NCBI GenBank assembly: GCA_030248295.1
Contig: JASANH010000735.1
Span: 248,001 to 312,000, forward strand
Length of the DNA: 64,000 nucleotides
From: Mesodorylaimus sp. YZB2_4
Taxonomy: Eukaryota > Nematoda > Enoplea > Dorylaimida > Dorylaimidae
Direction of reading: 5' to 3'
Under the pieces are notes generated by a model. That model was not told where the DNA came from. It worked only from the letters and a program-made list of their open reading frames with translations, and ran no database searches. The number at the start of each line of letters is the position of its first letter. The first letter of the stretch is position 1. Made by a program: the position numbers and the translations under genes. Of this stretch, positions 23,601 to 33,041 are shown one piece after another.

Positions 23601-26600
23601 GCGTTTAATCAATACGCTTCGGACATGATCTCCATTCATCGAAGTTTGCCAGCGGCGGCGGATAAAGAGTAGGTTTATGTTTTATTTATTTTTCTTGTCG
23701 AATTGTAGCAAAAGGCGAATGAAATGTGGGTGATTTAGTTGAAAATGAGGAAATGCGACTGGTTTTAGGACTGGTGGTAGTTGGTGGGCGAAACAGTTCT
23801 AGTTTTTCAACTGGTTTGTGTGCTCGTAATTTCAAGTAGGCCAGATAAGAGTAGGAGAGAATTTATTATCGGGGAACGTGTAAAACCTGAAGCCCTTGTT
23901 TGGTCAGGGGGTGTTTGATCAGTGCAGCACTCGTTCGAGATTGGAATTTTTAATGAGTGCTTTTCACCTTTATTCGCTGTGGATGGCTTACAACCCACTT
24001 TGAGTAGCCAGCGAATATGGGGCCGAAAAATCTGGTCTCTTGCATAATTTAGAAGAATATTCATCATTGCATGCAAAAAAGCGAAGAAGCAGTCACCATT
24101 TAATGAAAAATGTTTTTCCAGGATCAGGTTAATCAGTTGCCAGATTTTGTTTAACTTCTTTTTCTGAAACTAGCGCTCGCTTATCCCGAACCCGATAAAA
24201 AAGGTCGGATTGAATGTTTCAGAAGGGGAAGTCAAAAAATTTGGCGAATGACTGAACTGATAAAGGAAACAAGGGATTTGGTAGCTAATTTGTGACTGGT
24301 TCTCCGCTTTTTGCTTGCCTGATTTTCCGATGATAATTGCTGCACTAAATTGTTTTCTCCACACTCTCCCTTGTTTTCGCTCGATTCGTTTCCATCTGTG
24401 CAGAATTGGTGGGGTGCCACTCTTAGAAGTCATCCGACCGATTAAGCAGGCCTGATTTTGCCATGATAAATGCTGCACTAAATTATGCAAGGAAATGGAA
24501 TTTTTGACCCTATATTTGCTGGATACTCAGGCTGGGTTTTAGGTTATTTACAGCGAATAAAAGTGAGAAAAGCACTTTTTGAAAATCCTAATCCCAGTCG
24601 GGATTGAGCCAGTCCGATCCCGAACGAACGCAAAGTCTCGACCACTGTTTATTGGGGGGGGAGGGGGGGGGATCCTGAACGAGCCTGATGGGTGGCATAT
24701 TTTGCAGGTGCGTGGAGAACAAATACGGGGACGATTTGCCGGACACGTCGGTGGTGGTGTGTTTCCATAATGAGGCGTGGAGTGTGCTATTGCGAACAGT
24801 GCATAGCATCGTGGAGAGGACGCCCGACAAGCTGCTCAAGGAAATTATATTGGTCGATGATTTTTCGGATAAAGGTAATTTGAATGCGGGGGTGTTGCCG
24901 TTTGGGGGCGCTTAGAATTCCTTCGTGGGGGGGGGGGGGGGGTAAGAACAGGCCGCCGGGGGGAAATTAGGCCCTCCCTTGCTTTCGCTCGATTCGTTTC
25001 CATCTAATTGTTCTGAATTTGTGTGGGGCCACTCTTCGTATTGCTGGCCAGGGACTTCGGTTAGCCTACTCTCAAAAGCCTGTGCGGTCGGCGTCGCTTC
25101 TGGTTCATGGTGGAAGAGTCAAGGGGCCAGCTAGGACGTGTCCCAAGTTTAGGACGATCGAATCATAATGATGAAGGATAGCGATAGGAGTTGGGGTGTC
25201 CTAATATTGGGCCCAGGGCGAGTACTTTGTTTGTCTGCGGGGAAGATCTGAAACAGTTGAGACATGGTCGTGCATTGTGCTCGTGAATGATCCTCTGGTT
25301 GTGACTGCGCCATCGACAGTGGATGGTCGTCAGCGTGGGCAGCTTAGGGCCGGGTGCATTCGACCAGTGCCCAGGCTAGTGTTGCACAGAGCACTTGTAG
25401 GCAGCCAGAGGGATTATGGTGGGGAGGGGGTCTCACGATCAGTGATCAATACTCTGCAGGAAGCCTTCCGACTAGGCTTGTAAGATCAGCCCCACCCTGT
25501 CGCACTTTCACACAACGGAAGGTGATATGCAGTGAGATGTGGTCCCCATGGTAGCGTTCGACCGGGGGGGATTTTTTCGGGGGCGGGGACGGGGATTAGA
25601 AAAAGCTTTCACAGTGTCAAAGTCTGCTTATATGTTAGTTTCTTGTAGCGTTCGTTCGGGATCCCGATCCCGATAAAAAATGGGATTGAATGTTGTGGAG
25701 ATGTGAGAAGAAAGGGGTGGGGAGAGGAAGGGAGTGTTCCAGAAGGGTTAGCTGGAAAAACTTTGGTGGATGATTGAACTGGCAAGGAGGAAGTGAGGGA
25801 TTTGTTTACTAATTGGTGACTAATTTTAGGTCTTTTTGCTTGCCTGATTTTGAATGCCATGATGAATACTGCGCGAAAAAGTTTTTAGCCCTATATTTGC
25901 TTGCTACTTGGGGCGTGTTGTAGGTTACCTACAGCGAAGTAAAAGTGGAAAAATAACACTCTAAAAATCCCGGTCCCGATCCCGAAAAAAGTGATCCCGA
26001 ACGAACGCTAATTTCTTGACTTGTTCTAAAAACTTCATGCAGTTTACCCTGCATTTTTTACCAAAAGCCTTCACACGCACCCATAAATCTATTGCAGATT
26101 AGCAGAGACAAGAACACTATCAGTGAAAGCCTGGCCGAGCTATTGCATGTCGATCTCATCTTGCGCCTAGAATTATCAATGACCTCAAGGTTTTCATAAT
26201 AAATTTTGCACCCTGAACATTTTTTGTCAACTTTGTCAAAATAGGGCCACTTCGGACATTTTTCTATTTCAAAGGAAAGTAAAGCATCGGCAGATAGCTA
26301 GCTAGCTAGCCCCCACTACTAGCACTGACCTGATCTCACAGACCAATATGTGCGCATTGCACAAGGCCTCGTCACACCACACAGAAAACAGTATTTTTTA
26401 GAAGACCATCCCACAACACAGCACAAAATTCTGACGCTATGTTTATTGGGTCTTTTCGACTGTCGAAGGCGGGAAAGTGTTCGGGGGTGAATCCCCGCCA
26501 CATCTTTTTCGGGGTCCCGACCCCGGCCGAACACTACCCCATGGAAGACAAGGCTGGCATACTCCGTTTTGCTCAAATCCGTATCCCTGCTTTTTTGAAA

Positions 26601-29600
26601 TGCAAAAATCGAATTCGTAATCGTGCATGCAATTTTTGAATTTTGATCTTACTAGGAGCCTTAAAATAACCTTATTTTCAATTTTGAATTGTCCGTGGGA
26701 ACCCTGAAATTTAAATTGTGCGCACTTCGCGCGCTTTTGCCTGTGATGCGCAGGATAGGAAATTCAAATTGCCCTTAAAATTCGATTTTACAATTTGAAA
26801 ACGGATCTGAGCGAAATGGAGTCAGCCAACTTTCCACTTGGACTACTGTACATATCACGGCACACACACCTTCGAGGTCATCTGGTGCTTGCATAGCCAA
26901 GAATAGTGAATTACTTTTTGTTTTCTTTCAGCGCATTTGAAAGAACCATTGGAAGAATATATGTCGCAGTTTAAGAAAGTCAAGATTTTACGTTTGGAGA
27001 AACGAGAAGGATTAATTCGGGCTCGTTTGAGAGGATTCGAGAAAGCCAAAGGCAAAGTGATAACATTTTTGGATTCTCATTGCGAATGCACGGATGGTAA
27101 GAAAAAAAGTTTTAAATATGAGCGGAAATAGGATTTGATATTTTGAAGGATGGTTGGAACCACTTTTGGATCGTATAAAAACTGATCCTAAAATTGTGGT
27201 TTGCCCAGTGATCGACGTGATCGACGATACGACCTTCGAATATCATTATAGTAAAGCTTACTTTACGAACGTGGGCGGGTTCGATTGGTCGCTACAATTT
27301 AATTGGCATCCAATACCGGAACGTGATCGCAAGAATCGAAAACGAGCCGTTGATCCCGTGGCGTAAGTCTTAGACACATCTCGTACGACGCAAATTTGAA
27401 TTTCCCGCTGCCTGAAAGCCGCTTATGACAGTTTGACATGGATAGAACATTCCTTACTTAAGCTTGTGCGCAGTGCGGGTCGGTTTTGAAAAGTTTTTAA
27501 ACAGAACAGCAACAAGTTCTTGTCGCTTTTAAGGAAACCAATTAAAAGGCATAAATCAGGAAAACTGTGACTGAAATTAGCGAACAGGCTTAAAATGAAA
27601 TCCATTTCAATTTATTGAAAATTATCATAAGCGGCTTGAAGCGGGAAATTTAAATTTAGCGATGTACGAAGCCTGTGAAATGGTTCATTGCGATTGTGCT
27701 TGTTGGATGAAGGCAATTTTCTGATGGGATTTTTAGTTCGCCAACAATGGCTGGTGGTTTGTTCGCTATCGATCGAGAATATTTTGAACATTTGGGTAAG
27801 AAGGTTGGTTTTGGATTTAGTGGAATTTAAATTCGAATGGGGTTTTTTCAGGGACTTACGACTCGGGATTTGATATTTGGGGTGGCGAGAATTTGGAATT
27901 ATCTTTTAAAGTATGTTTTGGGTTTTTGCTTGTGAAATGTCCACAATTTAGCTCATTGCCCAGGAGGGTCCAGGAAGTGTGCAAGTGTTCATGCAAGACT
28001 GGAAAAGGCAGGAAAAATGGGAATTTTGGTGCAAAAATGAAGGAAAACTGAGAGGTTGCATTTCGAATCAGTCCTTTTTCCATGTAATGTTGATCATGCT
28101 GGAAATCAATAAGTAGTGCTGGAATAGTGTGAAAAAAATCGGAAGAAAAAATGAGGGAAGATTATGTTTCACTCCTTGTATGAACCCTGATTGCGTTTTC
28201 AAGTTGGCGCTAGGCGTACCACTGTTGGAGATAATACTCGCCGTGCTAAGCGAATATCAGAAGTTTAAAGGGTTCATGCGAGGCGCGGAAAACGATTTTT
28301 CCAGGTTTTCCTGGCAGAAATTGATAATTTTCAGAATTTGAAACTTAAAAATGCAAGTTTTTACGGCTCTCCTTGATTTTCGTTTAAAAATTCTTATTTT
28401 CCCTGACTTTTCAATGCTTTCCGAAATTGCACGAACTTTGCTTAGCCTGAACCTTGCGATCCTTTGTGCACACAGGTTGGACGCAGGGGAGGCCTCACGT
28501 GGGTCGTGCCGTCCCTGTGTTTCAGCGGGGGCAAAAGGCTGTTGGGGGGGAGAGTCTGGTCAAAAAGTGGCCATTTTTGCCCGCAATGGCAGCTACACTA
28601 GGTTGGGGACCGCAGTTTCGGATGCTGATGTTGTGGTTTACAGATTTGGATGTGTGGTGGTCGGTTGGAGATTGTTCCGTGCAGTCACGTGGGCCATATA
28701 TTCCGCAAGAGGTCACCTTACAAGTGGCGCAGTGGTGTGAATGTGTTAAAGCGGAATACGGTCCGACTGGCCGAGGTGTGGCTGGACGAGTACAAGAAAT
28801 ATTATTATGAGAGGATCAACTGGCAGTTGGTAAGTCCATGATGGGTGCAGGGAAGGCCAAGTCGATAGTGCCATTGAATGTGATGACCATTTGACCAGGA
28901 ATCAATTGAGGGATCCTTTGTGTAGAAAACAGAACTATTTTCGATAAGTGAGCTGCGCTGTGGATTTGTCATGCTCATTCATCATGATGACATTCCACCT
29001 GCTGTGTACGGTGTCAGAAATGACTGGGGCCACTTTCGAGTTCGCCTGTGTTGCGCGACATGTCATGGTGATGGGCCGACTACTATCCTATATCGTGGTG
29101 CTATGCCATCCTGAATCTGGGTTATGGAAGGGCCGTTTATTCCTGATGAGCGATCATCCGCGGTGGGTGGCAGGATAGCCCTGCGTTCCATGCAACTCAC
29201 CCCTGGTCTCCTCACCCTGGCACTCCTCACCCCTGGCACTCCTCACCCCTGGCACTCCTCACCCCTGGTCTATCTATATTCCATGTGTCCAAGGCGGGCC
29301 CGGGCTTATCTTGAGGGTGCGTGCGTCTTGCAAGGGGTGAAAGTTGGCTTCAGATGTGCCAAGCCAGTAAGGCGTGTTTTAGGGAGATTACGGCGATATA
29401 TCGGATCGAGTAGCTTTAAGGAAGAAGCTCAATTGCACGTCGTTCAAATGGTTCCTGGACACTATTTATCCGGAGCTGTTTATTCCAGTGAGTTGTGATG
29501 CATATGTGAGGTTTAATGGGTGCTAATTGGTGGTGTGTTTCAGGGCGAGGCCATTGCGTCGGGAGAGGTAGGTGGTTGGGGTGGTTGTTGGTGGGGTGAG

Positions 29601-32320
29601 TGCGAGGGTGTGTGTTTCAGGTACGTAACCAAGGTCAGAGTGGGCGTATGTGCTTGGACAGTCCAGTCGGGCGACAGCACAATAATAAGCCGGTTTCGGT
29701 TTATGCGTGCCACGGGCAAGGGGGGAATCAGGTAATGGATGATGTACTGCTTGCAATGCTGTTTTGCGTGTTTCTAGATACGTAATCAAGGCAAAGGCGG
29801 CTCTATGTGTTTTGACTCTCCGACCGGTGAGGAGCACAATAATAAGCCAATCGCCCCGTATCCTTGCCACGGCGCCGGTGGCAACCAGGTACATTTATTG
29901 CCACTGCTTTGCATATTTGTCGTTAGCTTGGCCGTCGCCTGCGCCTGTGCCGGGGGATCCTGCTGTCGCTCGTACCTCTATCGGTGTCCATGTGCGTGTT
30001 GCGTGTGCTCAAGTCGAGTGCAGGGTTGCACGGGGGAGCACATGAACAGACAGTTTGGCACGCCTGCCTCAGCTTCTAATGCAATGCACACTGCTCTTTG
30101 GCGCAAGTGGCACAATGGTCAAATTCTATCTTTGCTCTAATTTCTCATGCGAAAACGGGTACGGGGCGAACGGAGGGTGCCGCACGCTTCGTAACAGAAC
30201 ACTCGCGGCGGGCAAGCAAAGTAGCGGATCGAGTGGTGAGGCGTGTCCTGTCGAAAGCGGTATTAGCACTTCCTTCCGTTTTAGTATTGGATGCTGAGCA
30301 AGGACGGCGAGATAAGGAGGGACGAGAGTTGCGTCGATTACGCGGGTCAGGATGTCATGATCTTCCCGTGCCACGGCATGAAAGGAAATCAGGAATGGCG
30401 ATACGATCACCAGGTGAGTGCATTGGGCAGGGTTTATCTGATATTTCAGGATTCCCGCCAAAAGTCGAAATTCAAATTTAATTCCCATTTTTGGCGAGTT
30501 TTTTGATTTTGAATTAATTTGTGGGTGGTCAGTACAGGTCAATACAGAAATTCGAGAACTACCTTAGTGCATTACCCTTAGTGCCTTAGTCCTTAGTACC
30601 TTAGTGCTGTAAACGGATTGAAAGCATGAAAACAGCTCATGTTTTCTGCGTAAACAGCTATAGAGGCTGAACAAATGAAAACTGAATTTGTCGAGATGTT
30701 GAACGACCTGAAGAGCCCTCGTTGACCCATGTGCACAGGACGAGTAAGAAGAACTTTTGACAAAAATTCTAAAAGTTTTTGAAGAAAGGAAACACTTTGT
30801 TTTGCTTGAAAAAATATCCGACTTTGCATTATCGGTATATTTTTGTGCCATGAATTGTGCTTGGACCCTGAGCAGGAAAAGAGCCGTAGCCAGGATCCGA
30901 AACCTAGTACCTGGTCGAGGGGGGGGGGAGGGTGCAGGAAGCAAAAAAGCAAGTTTTTGTATTCATTGCGTTATAAACTTGGTGTCCAAACAAGTTTTAT
31001 TGAAGGTGCGGAAAATGATTTTCCCCTGACTTTTCCAAACTTGACTGACCCCTGCTTAGCCTGAGCCTTCGGATCGTGCTGCATGCAATTGCGTGTGGGG
31101 CAGCAATGTACATTGGACAGGAGAGGCCTCGCGTGGGTCATGGCGTCCCCACTTTTTGTGGTTGGGCCCCTCCCCCGTTCCCCACAGGCTGGCAGTCATG
31201 ATATGATGAGCGGGTCGTGAGGTGACCAGCCCAGACAGCATTCCCGCCGTGCGGCTCCGCTTGGAGCTCTTCCACTCCAGGGCATCCTGCGCCTGCATTA
31301 GGATGATACTGGGCGCCGTGTAGGTCCTTTCCGACTGGCGTTCGAGGACCACTGTACTCGTTCGGCGCCCGCCACTTGACCCTGCTGCAATGGCTTGGGC
31401 CCGACCCAAAACAAGAGCCAAATCCAAAAGCATACACGACCAGACACTGGCAGGAAGCAGGAAGCACCGTGACCTAGCCAGTTGGAAAAAAGAACGAAGG
31501 GCTCAGCCCATATCCTGCACCAGTGGGGCGACCTGGATCTTAGGCTAGGTCCAGAATGGATCCCCATGGACGAGGTGGGTAAAATGTGGTTTCAAATATG
31601 CCGCATGAACATTAAAGATATCATATCAATAGCGGTTACAGTATGCCAGTGCAATCCTGCCATATCCAGCCCGTCACACTACTGAACGAGTTGCTTAGAG
31701 CCAGGCGTGCAAGGGCAGCGACGGGCTTACTTAACTGCTGTCCTCAGGGTTGCTGGCCCAACGGCTGAACCAACTGAGGCTCCACCCACGTGTCTGGCAG
31801 GGGCGCGAGTGTAAGTCTGGCACTGGAGATCAGTCCCATGTGTAGCTCCTTGAATATTGAACATCGGCATGAGACGCATCAGCTTCGCGCAACCCTCTAA
31901 CTGCACACAGCTAAGCTCTCCTCCTTCCGACTGTCCTAAAGTTCTTGCATTTGAGCATCGATGCGCGTCAAATTTTGCCTCATCCTGGGGTTGTCAGAAT
32001 TCACTGGTTTTCCCATGGGGAGGGCTCGCTAACTTATTTTGCTAGCCTAGGCGTAGTCACCTAGACGAACCCCAGTTTCGGATACTGATCCCGGGTGTCC
32101 TTTTGGCGGATCGATCCTTGAAGAAACGAGGATACTATATTTCTATTTTTAGAAGCACCAACTTTTGCATGTGGTGACCAACAAATGCATGGAGATGACG
32201 TCGGACGGATCTCGTCTGCAAATGTATGCTTGCGATCCTACCAATTTGTATCAGCAATGGGTGTTCAAAACGTACGATGGTGATAAAAATAAGAAATCCA
32301 ATTCGACATCGTCGCGGTGA
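20644..32320 (+). CDS. GALNT: Polypeptide N-acetylgalactosaminyltransferase (GALNT/pgant family)
   Basis: A Golgi type II membrane enzyme that starts mucin-type O-glycosylation by moving GalNAc from UDP-GalNAc to Ser/Thr. Exons: 20644-21057, 23550-23668, 24708-24874, 26932-27096, 27149-27362, 27737-27795, 27852-27910, 28644-28829, 29383-29487, 29544-29567, 29621-29731 or 29778-29888, 30285-30413, 32153-32320. With one copy of the duplicated exon it has 639 residues; with both, 676. After a short cytoplasmic tail and membrane anchor (about 12-32) comes a charged stem, then the GT-A catalytic domain with [11 protein letters not shown], the metal-binding DSH (281-283), [12 protein letters not shown] and [11 protein letters not shown] (about 389-399), then a ricin-type lectin domain of three repeats. 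A 24-nt microexon (GEAIASGE) links the catalytic domain to the lectin. The third repeat has CME instead of CLD. Paralogue identity is not assigned. Confidence 0.95.
22415..22532 (+). mobile_element. tRNA-derived SINE-A with deleted head interior
   Basis: The opening GATCGTGGCCTAGCTGG runs almost directly into the B-box GGGTTCGACTCCCGCC, so most of the sequence between the A and B boxes is missing. The tail ATTGTCAATTGTGTGGTCC, CCCTCGAGTGCTTAGC and ATATGATATGACGG is intact. Confidence 0.78.
23172..23310 (-). mobile_element. tRNA-derived SINE-A, reverse
   Basis: On the reverse strand it reads head (TAGCGGTAGCCGCCTGCC, then B-box GGGTTCGACTCCCGCCC) and tail (GATTGCCCAATATTTATTCC, CCCTCGAGTGCGC, GACATGATATG). 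It lies in GALNT intron 1. Confidence 0.8.
24172..24633 (+). mobile_element. hAT-type MITE (TAGCG family), diverged copy
   Basis: It begins TAGCGCTCGCTTATCCCGA and ends GATCCCGAACGAACGC, with the same interior as the copy at 25646-26010 (GCTTGCCTGATTTT, TGATAATTGCTGCACTAAA, AGGTTATTTACAGCGAATAA). About 80 bp of extra sequence in the middle resembles 24975-25035, so this copy has an insertion or rearrangement. Confidence 0.7.
25646..26010 (+). mobile_element. hAT-type MITE, best-preserved copy
   Basis: Perfect terminal inverted repeats of 18 bp, TAGCGTTCGTTCGGGATC, bound a 365-bp non-coding element. It is flanked by 8-bp direct repeats GTTTCTTG (25638-25645) and ATTTCTTG (26011-26018) with one mismatch. 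An 8-bp target duplication and ends beginning TAGCG fit the hAT superfamily. There is no transposase frame, so it is non-autonomous. Confidence 0.85.
27388..27662. mobile_element. Small inverted-repeat element (MITE-like) in GALNT intron
   Basis: The left end AAATTTGAATTTCCCGCTGC continues to GCCGCTTATGA, and the right end is its inverted, slightly diverged copy (TCATAAGCGGC to GCGGGAAATTTAAATTT). GTACGA flanks both ends as a candidate 6-bp target duplication. The interior has no coding frame. The terminal motif recurs singly at many places in the window. Confidence 0.7.
29205..29275 (+). repeat. Short tandem repeat in GALNT intron
   Basis: Three to four copies of a unit of about 18 bp, CTCACCCCTGGCACTC with small variations, are arranged head to tail. 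Confidence 0.85.
29621..29731 (+). other. GALNT lectin alpha-repeat exon, copy 1
   Basis: This 111-nt exon is phase 0 at both ends and encodes [19 protein letters not shown] through CHGQGGNQ, the first ricin-type repeat with its CLD motif. It is followed after 46 nt by a second exon of identical length and phase that encodes the same part of the protein. Confidence 0.9.
29778..29888 (+). other. GALNT lectin alpha-repeat exon, copy 2 (alternative)
   Basis: This 111-nt, phase 0-0 exon encodes [19 protein letters not shown] through CHGAGGNQ. It aligns residue by residue with the preceding exon, with CFD in place of CLD. Either exon, or both, would keep the frame. A 46-nt intron between them may be too short to splice efficiently, which favours mutually exclusive use. 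Confidence 0.88.
31150..31430 (-). mobile_element. SINE-B-like repeat, reverse
   Basis: The sequence is shared with 39205-39440 and 46965-47345: CATGATATGATGAGC, GTGAGGTGACCAGC, GGCATCCTG, AGGATGATACTGGGC and a CGACTGGCGTTCGAGG block. It lies in the last GALNT intron. A further piece of the family (GCGACGGGCTTACTTAA to CCAACTGAGGCTCC) is at 31700-31783, so the copy is interrupted. Confidence 0.65.
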
Positions 32321-32828
32321 TGAATGAGGGCAATTTGGAAAAATATGGCAAAGAAAAGTGGGAATGGTTTGTTTGTGTTTGCGCGCTAGTCCAAGTCTGC
32401 GCTTGCTAGTAGGTACGTTTTTGTTTGACTCCAAAAAGACTTTAGAATTGATTGAGTTTAAAAATGTGGCAAATGGTTTGTTTTTTTGTTGATAAGTGGA
32501 TTATTTAATGTGCCTATTATATGAGTAGTGAATGTATTTGCGTCTCCCAAACATGGCTTCGGCACTGCTGCATTCTGCCAGCCTTTGTGTTATCCGCTTT
32601 TGTATGTGGCTGATGTTGGTTCGTTGTGGCGTGTGGGACCAATGCGCTGTACACCACCACGGAGTGTGTTTCACTTTGATGGCTACATTCCAATATCTGT
32701 GTGTCCGGTGCACCCTTAGATGTGTCATTTATGCAATGTAGGCCGAGCACAGTGTTCATAGTAGTCATGTGTCAAATGTCCGGCCTGAAAGTTGTACTCG
32801 TGCCTTAGACAACGAAGACCGGAAGTGG

Positions 32829-32844
32829 AATAAATAAGTTTATT
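32829..32844. terminator. Back-to-back poly(A) signals for GALNT and boule
   Basis: AATAAA at 32829-32834 (+) serves the GALNT 3' end, 0.5 kb after its stop. TTTATT at 32839-32844 is AATAAA on the minus strand, about 200 nt after the boule stop. Because cleavage occurs downstream of each signal, the two transcripts would overlap by a few tens of bases. Confidence 0.55.
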
Positions 32845-33041
32845 GTGCAATCACAGGGTCACTGGCCATAGTCGATTACTCGGTCAATCAATCAAGGGTG
32901 AACAGGTTGGAAAAATGAATGAATGGGAGTTTGAGAAAAGAATACTGTTAACTCATTACATTAGCTAAAACGAGCATCCTCCTTGCTCTCCTTATATACT
33001 GCCTCATTGCACATACCATCACAGCGTCCCGGCCACACGGT

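Noticed and set aside
27388-27662. A GALNT exon in the AAATTTGAATTTCCCGC element
   Set aside because: The flanking exons join in frame without it and it has no open frame; it is an inverted-repeat element.
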